Part shown: one piece after another, positions 37,170-49,756 of the stretch
Position numbering within the stretch: position 1 is the stretch's first letter
Layout of the letters: the number at the start of each line of letters is the position of its first letter
NCBI GenBank assembly: GCA_037039925.1
Contig: JAXRKP010000187.1
Location: forward strand, 27,501-91,500
Source of the DNA: Doris montereyensis
Lineage: Eukaryota > Mollusca > Gastropoda > Nudibranchia > Dorididae
Reading direction: 5' to 3'
DNA: 64,000 nucleotides
Made by a program: the position numbers and the translations under genes
Notes under the pieces: generated by a model
Databases searched by the model: none
What the model was told of the DNA's origin: nothing
What the model saw: the letters and a program-made list of their open reading frames with translations, nothing else

Positions 37170-40165
37170 TTTTGTTTTTATTTGCTTTGTTTAGTTTTTC
37201 AGTATCAGTATTAGAATCCTTTATTCGTTTTTGAATAGAGAAATTTTTAATGGTCCTGGTGACCAAACAACATTATATTTTTGGAGTTTTGTGAGATTGT
37301 TTTGTTACTACTATGTTAGTTTATATTCGTTTTGGTTTGGGGTGGGGTTGGGGAGGTTTTTTGGGGGAGGGGAGGGGATTTTATATCTTCACCGGTGGTA
37401 GTGAAGGTTGTTGTTGATTGGAAGATGTACTTTTTGTGCTGTTTAATTTTAAAGAAGTCGTGTTAAGGGGGAAGGGGGGGGGGGGGTGTACCACAGTTTT
37501 CTTAAATTTTGAGTGAAACTTTTTTCAGGGTTGCCATGCATAAATCTACCCATGACATTTTTCCCTTGTTTTGTTTTGGGTTTATTTTGTTCGCTCTTTT
37601 TTTTCTTGCTTTTTTTTTTTGGTTTTGGTTTTGGTTTTTTATTTGTGAGAGACGTTAATATGAAAAGAAAATTATTTTCCTCATGAAAAAGAGGACGATT
37701 GTTTATTTATGAAATCATTTTCATCATATGTAATGTTACACCACTTCAGTCTTTCATCTTGCTCTCATCACATTAGCCCTTGAGATATCACCGTGCAGTA
37801 GTAGAAGTTTGGAAGACTATGGAATCACCAGATCTAGTTTTAGACGATGGGAAGTACAATTTACTTTTGCATGATACATATGACATAATTTTAAGAATTT
37901 TCACAATTAGCTAGACTATTTATATATATATATATATATATATATGTATAAAATTATATATCTCAAACTTTGGCCGCTCTAATATTTTGCATGTTGATTT
38001 CAAATAATCAGCTTTAGGTTCTTAGCGAATAAACTCTAGGGTCAAGTCAGTATTTTACTTGATAGGAAAAGATTATTTTACCTGCGATCTGCGATCCACG
38101 AAACGTTTTATTGTTATCGATATTCATTCTTTCATTTCCGGTCATTAGATATGCAATGAAAAGCCCGCCTAACCTAAGTTTCGAATACTGTATCGGTAAT
38201 TGATGTCACCCTGCACCTGGTAACATACTGAGTAGTTCTTGGTTGATAAAAAGAATGTGGTAAAAGAGTAATCATTTCATAATCATCATTGTCTACGGGC
38301 ATGCTTGTATATATATATATATATATGTATGTAACGGAAACGCATATTCAGACAACAAAAACAAGGAGGATCAGGTTTAGATCTTCAACGTTCTCGTTAG
38401 AAAGCTTAAAAGGGAATGAATATTTCCAAATGCTATTCAAGAAGAAACATACTATGCTATAATGTAAGCAAAGACTCGTAACGTGTCATGTTTCCAGTTA
38501 CAGATGTTGAGTCATTCCAAAGTCAGAATGACCACCCCTGGTATTACTGGTAATGCGCCAACGTTTTTGCAAAGAGGAAAAAACCCTGAAATGTTTGAGA
38601 GCTAAAAACAAAAAGGCTTTTCTTTTCTTAAGTTGTTGGTTGTGGAGGTTTTTTTCAAAGTTTTTTTGAAGTTGAAGTTCTCAGTTGAATGAGGCATTTA
38701 GCTCCTCCTGCCAATCTGTTCCATGATGTATTGATCGCTCTCCCAGATTGGTGATAGCTCTTCTGCGTGGCTTTTTTTACTAGTGCTATTCATTGTATAG
38801 TGACAGCAGAAGACGTACGCGCTGATTTAAACATTTAAATGTTATCTATCTAAACATGTGAATCAACATATATGACTAGATTTATTCAGATATACATCAT
38901 AAAATTGTGGGAAATTAGTTGCTATGGCATCTTTGACATCCTATGCGTGTCATTTCTCTACTTATTCTTGCCACTGCCAGCCAGAGAGCAGAACGCTAGA
39001 TCTACTTATTCGAAGTGGTTGCATTTTCACCCTTTCGAACTTTAGAAATCTAGATTGCTCAAGTTCGACTATCTTGTGTTCTCATATAATTTAATTAATA
39101 ATTGAGGTTTTTATATCACTCTTGTAAAAAAAATATGTTGTATCTCCCTGTGTCTAGATCTATTTATATTAGGTTCTTGTTCTGGCTTAAGATGTTCCCC
39201 TGTCCAACGAACAAGTTGAAAGAAATAGGAAATGAAAAAGAAGAATAAATTTGAACTTGTAGTAAGGTTGAGACATTTAATAATTTGTTAGAGAAATTTA
39301 GAATTGAAAACAGACTTCACAAAATACGAAATTACAATTTATGACTATGAATCAAATTGTAAAACTACAGGGGCGTTTAGCTCGTTTCAGGTATTCGAGA
39401 TTGGCCGTGGTAACACTTTCACATCGCCGTATTGCCTCAATGCAAAATCCTATAATACTTTTGCATAGAATGTGAGACTGTATATCAATCTAACTCAGCT
39501 CAGACAAAGAAAATAGATAATATACTAATCTTGTTAAGCACCAGTCAATAAGTTATAAAAATAGGAACACGTAGAATGTTACCTACTACTACTCTATTAT
39601 TTCTAGTTTTTGTTATTATTACCGGTGGTCATGCTGTTCCTTCTCCTTCTTTTCTTTTTATGATAAAAATCATCATCACAAATGTTGGCATTATTATTTA
39701 CAGCATTAGAATGATTATTAACAAGAGTATAAATGGTAGCAGTAGTTATACTGCTTTTGTAATAACATTATTATCTATGAATAATGACGTGCGGCACTCA
39801 CTGCCCTAGTATTTTACTATAATTAAATAAGGGCTTCAGACTCCACGCAAAAGAGTTACCACCAATCTGTTTCTGAAACAAGGGCAGATAAGTTTGCACG
39901 CTAAACGCCCCATTGCTTTGAAGCATATAAAAATGTGTGTCAAGAGTTGATATTAAATCAAATAAATTTGTCCTTTTTTTTTCCTTTGCCATTATGTTAT
40001 GTTATGAAAAAAACATTTGAAAATTTTGTATTATGACTACATTCTTCAGATATATGTCATTAGTGAGTTCAGAATGAGGACTTTGTTGTCTTTTTAGTAG
40101 CATGTGATAAACTGATATGATATCCACCTAATTCAACTAACTGATGTTGATATACTGCCGTAAGC
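37170..40165. other. Gene-poor AT-rich stretch
   Basis: No supported exon on either strand. It contains poly-G/T runs (37330-37480), TA microsatellites at 37920-37945 and 38309-38327, and a block at 37960-38110 repeated in inverted orientation near 42590-42770. A 77-codon ORF at 39576 lacks any recognised feature beyond a hydrophobic start. Confidence 0.6.
37960..38110 (+). repeat. Inverted-pair repeat, left copy
   Basis: CTTTAGGTTCTTAGCGAATA followed by AACTCTAGG and CTGCGATCCACG matches the reverse complement of 42590-42770, with moderate divergence. Identity unknown. Confidence 0.65.
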
Positions 40166-40166
40166 A

Positions 40167-40455
40167 TGGCGTCGTGGCCAAGCGGTTAGGCTGTTGGACT
40201 TGGGATCATGTGGTCCCGGGTTTGAATCCTAGTAAAGTTAGGTCCGACATAGTGTTCCTAGGGAAAGACACTTAACATGATGTTTCCCGGTTCAACCAAG
40301 GTGCAAATGGGTACAAGCACTAGCTTGGGATTAAAAACCTGCGTCAGATTAGCATCCTGTCCAGAAGGTAATTATTGTCACCCGTTCCGCTTCATGCTAT
40401 AGAAAACGGGATACACTAAGATTCTATGGACCACAACGGCCTTGAAGGAACTTGA
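40167..40455 (+). mobile_element. SINE family A, best-preserved copy
   Basis: GGCGTCGTGGCCAAGCGGTT then AGGCTGTTGGACTTGGGATC and CCCGGGTTTGAATCC give a nearly intact tRNA-like head with A and B boxes. The body follows (GGTCCGACATAGTGTTCCTA, CTTCATGCTATAGAAAACGG). The unbroken SINE body shows it is not a working tRNA gene. Confidence 0.88.
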
Positions 40456-40920
40456 CTTTATACTGCCGTTAGACAACTCATCAAAGCGCGACGCCTGGCT
40501 TTTTGCAGTGTGCCTCATGACACACTTGTTGATAGCGCAAAGCCCTGTTTCTATCAATAGGCTTCTTTTTTGTTACGGTTAAGTTGATGTACATGTATAC
40601 TAATTACTATGTCTATTTTATAAAAGCTCTTAACTGTGTTACTGTTACTGTTAAAGAAAGTTACAGCCCTGTGCACATTCGTCTAGACAATAGACTATGT
40701 CCTCAAAAATAGTTCAAATTTTTAAATATGATGTTAGTCTTTGGACTTTATAAAACTGTCTTTTCCATTTGTTTTAAAATTATTATTTCAATGTTTAAAA
40801 ACCAGAGAAAATAAATGTAAAAAAAACAATACAATAAAGTGATGTACCAGAGACGATTTAGAAGTTTTGTTGGGGTTTTTTTTTGTTTTGTTTTTTAATT
40901 TTTAAGTGAAAAAATAAACT

Positions 40921-41225
40921 AAGGACCCGGTAGTCCTGAGGCAAGGTGTCGGCCTCTCAACCAAAAGGAAGTGGGTTCGAGCCCTGCCAACAGTTGAAAA
41001 TGTTTTTGAGTATTTTCGAGAAAAAATACACCCTGATCCAGGTAGGTGGATTGACACCTAGTCCCATCGGAGACGGACGATAACAAGAAGATCCTGTGTG
41101 CAGATCCCAACACTCTGTGCACATTAAAGATCCCTTGGCTGTTTACAGGGGCAGTCCAAGCAAAATTTAAAAAATCCGACCAAAAATCCCAAGATCTCCT
41201 TAGCTGTGGATGTGGGTAAATCAAT
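40921..41225 (+). mobile_element. SINE family B copy
   Basis: GGACCCGGTAGTCCTGAGGC, CTCAACCAAAAGGAAGTGGG TTCGAGCCC, then ATCCAGGTAGGTGGATTGAC and CCCTTGGCTGTTTACAGGGG, ending GTGGATGTGGGTAAATCAA. Confidence 0.9.
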
Positions 41226-41529
41226 TTTTTAAAATAATAAATATAAAAAATTAAAAAAAAGAACGAATGAACCAACATTTTCTGTAATTTAGTAATGAAT
41301 TTATTGCACAATAAAAACAAAATACATTCTTTTCTTTCGATAAGCATACCAAGGCCCAAATGTTGGCAAGTCATCCAAGATATAAAAAAAAAATTATATT
41401 TTGGTGTTTTCTTTTTAAAGAAAAAAATCCAATAGATAAGAGGAGAAAACCTGCAACAATTGAAACCTAAATGCATGCCTAAAAATCTTATCCTTTAATA
41501 AAAACAATCAGAAGTGAAATCTGATAATA

Positions 41530-41870
41530 CAACATACAGTGAAAATAAAATATGAATTATTAAAGTATCCACTAAATCTAAATCATACAACATAAGGGTG
41601 AAAATAAAACATGAATTGAAGTATCCACTAAATCTAAATCATACAACATAAGGATGAAAATAAAATATGAATTATTAAAGTATCCACTAAATCTAAATCA
41701 TACAACATAAGTGTGAAAATAAAATATGAATTATTAAAGTATCCACTAAATCTAAATTATGCAACATAAGGGTGAAAATAAAACATGAATTATTAAAGTA
41801 TCCACTAAATCTAAATCATACAACATAAGGGTGAAAATAAAACATGAATTGAAGTATCCACTAACTGTCT
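41530..41870 (+). repeat. ~58-bp tandem repeat
   Basis: Five to six units of TATCCACTAAATCTAAATCA, TACAACATAAGGGTGAAAAT and AAAACATGAATT, with a 10-base TATTAAAG indel separating two unit lengths. Confidence 0.93.
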
Positions 41871-44800
41871 AAACATACAAACTGTTAAATAATATTTAAA
41901 TAGTGAAGACAAAAGCACATTACAAAAAATCGCATTAAAATAATTATGACGATGAACATGCAAAAATGTCAATTTTAAATATAAAGTGCTCAAAAAAAAT
42001 ACTATGGTATGCAAGAAACCTGAGAAAATAAGAAAGTCACAAACTCGGGCATAACTTCAATAATTACAAAAAGAATTGTCATCTTTGAAGATAATTCAAA
42101 ATTTGTGAATGAATGAAAAAAACCACCATATTTTCAGTCTAAGATTTTTGCATATAAAAATCTTTTTTTCACATAGAAAATAAATCAAACTTGTTATTGT
42201 TATATATATTTCTGTCTGTTTTTCTTCTTCTACATGAAAGAATTTTTGACAAATCATATAAATAGAAAATAAATAACACACGAGTAGTTTTTCCCTCAAC
42301 AATAATATTTTCAAATTTCACAGCACTTTCTGCAACAGCTCATGTTGTATATAAAGTCCCGTAATAATGTTGGATTTGTGATTTTTCTTTATTATAAAGC
42401 TGGATCTCTTGAACTTTGCGGTTAACTCAGAAACCACTGTATCAATTACGCGTGATAATAAGTACGATTATTAGATCAAATTAGTACTCGATGCTGAAGT
42501 TACACAAACTTTTTACATAGTACTCGATACTGAAATTATGTGGGCTTTTTATCGTAATGACTGGAAATTGAGAAATTAGATCTAGTAACAATAAAGAGTT
42601 CCGTGGATCGCGGGCAAAACAATCTTTTTCTAACCAATTAAAAAACTAATTTGATCCAAGAGTTTATTTGCTAAGAACCTAAAGCAGGCTATTTGGAATC
42701 TACATGCGAAATATGGAGGTTGTGGGTGCAGTGGTTCCTGAGTTATAAGCAATCAAATTTGGAGACGTTCAGCTTTATATAAATATATTTACATGTGAAA
42801 GGCTAAGGCAACTTCGTTTTTATTATTTACTCAAAACATTACATGCACTGTCCACAGAAAAGTAACGCAGATTATTTCCATGTGACCTAAAAAATCCTTT
42901 CTACGATTTATCGCTCATATTTCATAAGAGTTTTGTTTCGATATTGTGAGCGAGTTCTTTTCAACCAATTTTATACTCTTAACTCTGTTGCGGTCAATAA
43001 ATCAAGGTATGATGATCTTATTTCCGTGATTTTGTCCTTGTTTTTGAGATATGATATGCGTTACTTTTTGTGGACCGTATACAATACGTAGTATTTATCA
43101 CTTACTCTTGTATTATAAATATATATTATAACAAGCATGTATCCTTATAACAGGATTTGACCCAAGACCTCCTGCTAGCGAGGCCTGCAACATACCTGAA
43201 AATTACTCGAACTTTCAAGCAATTACAAAAGTATTACTGCATTAGCATTTACATGGAAATAATGTCTCTAAATAAAATTATCTTTGAGTTATCACAAGAT
43301 TTATTTTTTTCTTCTAAATAATAAGAAAAAATCAAAACTGAATTGAAAGGATATAGTGTTCATCAAAATACAGAAACCCTGGAAAAAAGAGAGAAAAAAA
43401 AATATGGGTTCAAATTTTAGATAAACGTCAGATGTTTTTGTTTCTGTTTTGATTTTTCATGGTTGTTGAGGTGGGGGGTAATGTATTTGTTTTCTTATCT
43501 AAGCAGGGGAAAAGGAGGGGGGACGCTTTTTGCTGGATTTTTGTTGCTTTTCTTTATGACAAAAGATAAAAAAAAGTGTGAAGTAAGCAAGTACGTCCTT
43601 CTACATGTCGTCATCAAGACACGGCTAAACCACTCCCAAAAAAAAAAAGTTCCCAAAAGAAATATACTCTGTGGTCTGTTGAAAAACCAGAATTCTTTGC
43701 AAAAAGGGAATTCATTTTTTATTAATACTCAAAACTATTTACACTCATATACATGGTCCTATAAAATTATTTTGGCTTTAAAAACCAAGTATTAAAACTT
43801 CAGTTCCTGCAAACTTTTATAACGGCTTTATACTGTGTCTTGACATTTGCAAAAGGGAATTGATTTTTAGACCTCAAACGATTTACACTTATTCTATACT
43901 TGGCCCAGAAACATATTTTGGCTCTCCAAACAAACTGTTAAAACTTCAGTTCCTTCAAACTGTTAAAATGGCTTTTCACTGCGTCTCAAATATAATCTAT
44001 TTTTAAATCACAGAGACCAATGATTATAATATATAATCGATGTACTCAAAACATCATTTTTGATTTTGGCACATGGTATGAGTGTATCTGTGAGACAATT
44101 TATGACAGCAATGAAAGACGTTTGAGGAATTCGTAGAAAACCTCAGATTGGCATGTGAAAAACATCACAGGCTGTAAGAGATAAACAGTGATAAATAATG
44201 AAGATTCTTATTTTTCAATTTATCACCTGAGAATTGAGACAGATGTGACATTTATGAGAACAGACAGTAATAATAATAGCAATAATTAATATGAGAATAC
44301 AGAAATGACAGTTTTTTAACATAATAAAATATCGCTAAGACATGGAACTTAAGAACACACAGTAAAGTGTTGAGAGTAATAACAATATTTAACCAAAGAA
44401 CACACAGTAAAGTTTTGTAAGTAATAACAATATTTAACCAAAGAACACACAAAGTAATGACGATGTATCGTCGATGAAACTGTCTGAACGCTTAATGCTT
44501 AAGTCCAAGATATACATATATATATGGGATATGACATTTGTTCTTCAAATGATCAAACGCAGGCTTCCTTTGTTGCGTCTATATAATTCTTCAAGGCCTT
44601 GAACCAATTGAAAGGCTCCAGTCTTCCCACATTGAAACTCAAACCTCATGAGTCAAGGAGCGGACTTATTTGGTTAGATTTTTCAAAAGGTTCAACTCTA
44701 ACTGTACAAGTCCGTTTTGCACACAACTGATTATCTTTTTCCATTTTTTTCCATTTAACTCCATCCTCAAAACTGAAATAGAAAATTAAATTAAAATCCA

Positions 44801-45340
44801 AGAAGCTTAACATAGTGTTTGCAGCCCTATTCGACGATTTCATACGGTTTTTATTTGCTTCTCCTGAAAAATTATGTCTGGCAAATTTACATGTTTAAAC
44901 AGTTTCATTGACCATACGTCATTCACCATAAGACTACACAGAGAGTACAGAAATAGCACTCAATAATAAAAACATGAAATTAAATACTGACATTTTAAAA
45001 CACACAGAATGCAAAAGACAAACTTAGATTAAGAAAACAAAATAGTACTGACATTTGTCATGAGCATACAGATTAATGATGTTTCATACAAGAACCGATG
45101 AAATTATTAATATTTCACATGTTAACAGAACATACAATAACAATAATCAATGACATAAGAACAGATAAATACGACTTTACGTATCATAAGGACGTGAAAT
45201 ACTAACTTTTTAACATCAGAGCAAACATCAATAATGCTGTTTATCCAAAAACACAGGGCAATAATAAAATTTCAGTAATGAAGTACATGGTGTCCCGCAG
45301 CTCCAGATTAATATCAGCGCAGATCTAACAATTTAATTTG
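41870..45340. other. Gene-poor AT-rich stretch
   Basis: No supported exon. It contains a two- to three-copy ~48-bp repeat (AACACACAGTAAAG, ACAATATTTAACCAAAGA) at 44350-44455, the inverted partner of the 37960 block at 42590-42770, and three similar CTTCAGTTCC/AAACTGTTAAAAC pieces near 43800-43970. It may include 3' non-coding sequence of the minus-strand gene; nothing proves it. Confidence 0.5.
42590..42770 (-). repeat. Inverted-pair repeat, right copy
   Basis: GAGTTCCGTGGATCGCGGGC and AAGAGTTTATTTGCTAAGAA mirror 37960-38110 on the opposite strand. Confidence 0.65.
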
Positions 45341-45990
45341 TGTTTAATCAAACACCCGTTTTACCATATGCTGTGATCTCAGGGTGAATTATGAGTAAAC
45401 AGCAAGATGAAAGATGAAAGATAAGTAAAAAGTAAAAGAGTGAAAGGAAAGGAAATAAACCCTACCAGTAGTGCCCCTATCAACCGCCCACCGGATCTAA
45501 CATTAAAGATTGCCATACTTTTGAGAAAAAAATTATCACAAGAACACATGGTAATTATAAGTCATCATACAAGCAACATGCGGCAACGATATCAAATGTA
45601 ATAAGCAGCAGTCCATCTGTAATTACATTGAATGTGATGAGAACACATAAACATGTAAATAGCATTACGGTTTTTGTTTGTTTAATTGGAATTTACCCTG
45701 TCCGCCATTTGCTGTGATCTCAGGGTGAATTAAGAGAAAACAGCAAAATGGAAGAATTAGTAAAAGAGTGAAAGGAAAAAGAAGTAGACTCAGCCAGCAG
45801 GGTGCTCCAACTGCCCACTAGCATTTTTAAACGTAAGATTTGTTTTGTTTTGTTTTTTATTTACCCCGTCCACCATTGCTGCCATCTCAGAGTGAATTAA
45901 TAGGAAACAGCAAGACGAAGGTGAAAGATAAGTGCAATAGTGATAGGAAAGAGGTAAAGCCTACCAGCAGCAACCACCAACTGCCCACTG
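45340..45990 (-). mobile_element. SINE-like family D, three copies (reverse)
   Basis: Three pieces at 45350-45495, 45690-45825 and 45850-45990 each read CTGTGATCTCAGGGTGAATT, an AAACAGCAAGATGAAAG block, and CCTACCAGTAG..CCGCCCAC. All are the complement of the copies in the LONP2 introns. Confidence 0.8.
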
Positions 45991-46149
45991 TGGACATGAC
46001 ACAATGTTTATCATGATATCCCACAGAGTGACAACACTGGACAAGAGAACATGACAACATTTAAATGAGACCCTAACGTAATGACACTGAACATAAGAAC
46101 AAAAACACACAGTGATAGTGATAACGTTTAAGCATGAGATCCATTTCAT

Positions 46150-46425
46150 TTTAATTTGGTTTTGATTTCACCACATCCACAACTAGTTCAACCGAAATGG
46201 TGATTTCGGAGTTTTTTGGTTGGATTTTAAAATTTTGCCCAGACTACTGAGTAAACAGCCAGGGTATCTTAAACGTGCACAACAGAGTGTTGTGATCTGC
46301 ACACGAGACCTCCTTTTTATCGTTTGTCTCCGAAAAGACTTGAGAACATTTTCTAATCTGTTGGGCACGAACTTATGACCTTGAGAGGTCGACGCTTTAA
46401 CTCTGGACCACGGAGTCACACTAAG
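46150..46425 (-). mobile_element. SINE family B copy (reverse)
   Basis: TTTGGTTTTGATTTCACCAC tail, then GCACAACAGAGTGTTGTGAT and CGTTTGTCTCCGAAAAGACT, head remnant ACCTTGAGAGGTCGACGCTT. Confidence 0.82.
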
Positions 46426-46429
46426 CAGG

Positions 46430-48045
46430 AGATCAAACACAAAATTAAGACAGGACATGAGATCACTCACAGTAGCAAAAACGATGCATACAAAAACACA
46501 CACAATAATATCATTGGAACATGTTAACAAATTTGATCAGGGAAAATTCAAATTGCATTTGTCAGTGTCATCTCTGAGGTAAAATCTTGTGCAAGTGAAT
46601 GTGCAGTGTGATTTCATGAATGAATTCACAAGATTTTTGACAATAACCTCTTAATTATTTCAACAAATAAAGAAAGAAATAGTAATTCACAATATGTAAT
46701 ATTATCATGTTTATAAAGTTGGAAAATCAGAAAAACTGACCAAAAAAATAGTTTTACTGACAACGAAGTGATTATGTATAGAGAAGACAATCTGAGACGT
46801 TGATTTTAAGGTAGGGAGACTTGCTGCAATATAATGTCAAAAAATTGATAAAGATGATATGTTTATCAGTTTGATCTGGAAAAAATACCTGAAGCCATTT
46901 TTTTCTTCTTCCTAGAATAACATAATGTTGACATCTAGCCAGTTTTTAAATGGTAAATGTTGATAATGTTGTTGGGCAAAATTTTTACCCAATGTAATTA
47001 ATGGGGTTCACCCGATGGCTGAAGATTTAAGCCACAAGACCCGCAACTGATCCCGAAGCCAGTTGAGACCATGAGCGACATTTTCACCGCTCCAAGAGCT
47101 CTCTCAGAGATCGAACAACCCGTGGCCAATTACAAAGAAGAAGAAGAAGAAGAAGAAGAAGACAGCTTGTGTCTATCAGGTGAAAGGCATCCGTTTTCTT
47201 TCTTCTATAACAAATAACACGACCCACTTCATCAACCAGGCTTACAATGCCTACAACAATAGAGGTTAGCATTCACTTCACTTTCAGTCATCAAGTGAAA
47301 CGCCTCAGGCTGCAAACAAAGAGAGGCTTCCCAGTCTCCACATCTTCATGGGGGGGCTAAAGGAAAGGAGCAGATCCTACCAGCAGCACCCATCACAAGA
47401 ACCCACAATTTCAGCATGAAAATTCGAAATAAGATGAGGTTTAATTTTTTCTTAATACCATCTTATGAATAATGAACCCGTTCATTATTATATAAAAATT
47501 AACACCATTACCATTATAAATGTGCGCATGTGATACTTTTTGCGAGGTATTTTCTATACATTTGTTGTCACAGAGCCTATGTAACCACTTTGACATGTCA
47601 TGCATGAATGGACAATAAAGATAGAGATAGATTATCGTTATTAAAAACTTTCGGCACCCATGAAATAATAAAATGTGTGAAAATTGTATAATATTAATTT
47701 AAAAAAGGGCAGAAAAACGTGAAACTGGCAGCCCATTATATATATATATATATGTGTGTGTGTGTCGTAAAGAAGAGCTCTGTTCATTATCTTACATAAA
47801 CACTGTCAGGTTAGCACCACATAAAGATGAAAATACATATTTTATATAAGCCTCAGACAACTTTCATTGCTGAAAATTTTAACAATTGGTTGCAAAAAGC
47901 TTCATAATATCTGCAGGGTTAGCCTTGTTTCGCTCCATAATGAACATGTTTTTCTCTATATTGACCATATATTTCTCAATAATGAACATGTTTTAATACA
48001 TTCTATATATTTCATAATTTTTGGCTGTTGATTAATTGTGATACA
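46430..48045. other. No gene recognised
   Basis: AT-rich. A GAA microsatellite (47136-47160) follows a segment GGGGTTCACCCGATGGCTGA that looks like a repeat end. A TA/TG microsatellite is at 47738-47764. Confidence 0.55.
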
Positions 48046-48049
48046 TTTC

Positions 48050-48870
48050 TATAAAGTCTCAATCATTTGAAGTGATGTTGTTGTTACTGATCCAGCAGCG
48101 TTCGGACGTAATTTGTCCTTTGGCCCAATGCCATGTCGTGGTATCTGCAGGTGCTTTCCGTCTGTTGTCGGGTTCCATAAATAGAGTAGATTTTTTCGTA
48201 GGTCTTTCCGTTCCATAAATAGAGTAGAGATTTTTGTGACATTCAAAAAGGTGGTGGGTCACAGTTTCATGGGGGTGGTCACAAAGAGGGCCGACACACT
48301 GGGCCATGGTCAAGATTTATTCTGTTAAGATTCAATAAGATGCATGTTTAGCTGTATGTATGTGGTATGCTCAGAGCCTGAAGATGGTGACTTGGTCTTT
48401 TCATTTCAATTGGTTGATGTTGTCATTTGTTTGTGGGGTGGCCATATGTCGGTACAAATCTCTTCCAGTCTTTCCTAAAGCCCATCTAGTCATCCAATCC
48501 TCTTTGCTGTTAACTTTGATGATTTGTTCTGTGGTCTGCATTGTAGTTTTTGTGTTTGGTTGTTCTTGTCTGGATCCCCTTGGCAAGAGTGTCTGCTTTG
48601 TCATTTCCTGGTGTGTTTACTTGTCCAGGGATCCACTGCATTACAAGCTCGACGCCATAGGTTTTAATTAGTTGGTCAGCTTCTAATCGTGTTTGTCTGA
48701 AATCAGATCTCTGGCAGGTGTTGAGAGCTTATAGGACAGACATTGCATCTCTGTAAAAATGACAATATCTGATATTTTAGCTAGGAATGTATTTGAAAAA
48801 CAGTGTTGAGGTGGTAGAGTACTGTTTCTATGGCTGCTGCCTCTGCTTCAAAGTTGGTACATTTTTCTCC
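48050..48870 (-). pseudogene. Decayed non-LTR element: RNase H domain and C-terminus
   Basis: Read on the minus strand across several frames: CTNFEAEAAAIETVLYHLNT, a DAMSVL motif, RLEADQLIKTYGVELVMQWI and PGQVNTPGNDKADTLAKG (classic RNase H end of Jockey/CR1-type elements). These are followed by LGKTGRDLYRHM and CDHPHETVTHHLFEC, a Cys/His block that commonly ends these ORFs. Frameshifts and stops interrupt it. The tail AAGSVTT region is repeated at 58690-58840. Confidence 0.85.
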
Positions 48871-49663
48871 ACAAGCCCCAGAGAATTCATCAGAGGTGAT
48901 AAACAGATAGTAATATAAAAATGAATAAACACGATTTGATTAAAATGAAAGATAGACAACGATTGTCTCTCAAAACTCAAATGAGTAGAAAATGTTAACC
49001 CCCTCCCAACATAAGCAAAAACCAACCCAAATCTGTCACGATCTTACTTTTAAATTTTGGGACAGCTTTTTCAGGGACTGAATAGTTACGGACAGAATTT
49101 TCACAAAATCGCTGAGATAGAGTGAAAGATCATGAAATTCCTAAGGGGCAATTTGTCACATCTCTCTGTATAAAACCAGACAAACAGAGAAGCGAATATT
49201 CCCATTAAAAACAGGAAAAAATTTTAAGAGTCAGTGTGGAAACTCTAAAACCTCATTAAAAAAACTATAATTAATAATTATCTTAAAAGGCGTTTCTCAG
49301 ATTTTTCCTTTTAGCTCTCCTCCAACAATACACATCTCTACTATTCTTTGGTTATAGCAAGAGCCTAAATTGCACTTTCCTTAGAGCTTGTCAAATTTTT
49401 AATTAATTATTCGATGTCTTTAAGATATATAATCACTAGCTTAAGTAAAAATGCCTGCTCTGTTACTATGCGTAAGACATTCCTTGTGTGTAGCTTAAAA
49501 TAACATCTGCACAGCCACTCTGTCTCACATTTCATTATTCATCATCAAAACACAGCCATCAATTTAAACATTCAGGGACGGGGGGGGAGAAGAGAGACGG
49601 GGACAAGTTGGTGAACACTACGTCTTGTAATAATGGAAGAAGAAAAAAAACAACACAGCCACG

Positions 49664-49669
49664 TTTATT
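49664..49669 (-). terminator. Possible poly(A) signal for the kappaB-Ras gene
   Basis: AATAAA on the minus strand 20 bases after the stop codon. This would give a very short 3' UTR, so a distal site is equally possible. Confidence 0.3.
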
Positions 49670-49688
49670 CACATGAAATTTCATCCCC

Positions 49689-49756
49689 TCAGCTTGTATC
49701 CAGATTGCTGCTACTCGATGACTTTGTCTTTCTCCCTGGCAGGAAGTTGCTCTTGC
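49689..49756 (-). CDS. NKIRAS: kappaB-Ras exon 7 (stop codon)
   Basis: Encodes (G)KSNFLPGRKTKSSSSSNLDT S and TGA at 49691-49689. It corresponds to SKSAFPLSRKNKGSGSLDG at the end of vertebrate kappaB-Ras. Acceptor CTTTCAG. Confidence 0.9.

Noticed and set aside
39576..39809. 77-codon ORF with a signal-peptide-like start
   Set aside because: No conserved feature, no splice context, and hydrophobic residues follow from AT-rich codons; chance is likely.
40167..40245. Possible genuine tRNA gene
   Set aside because: A and B boxes are present but the sequence runs straight into a SINE body shared with other copies and the acceptor stem does not pair cleanly.
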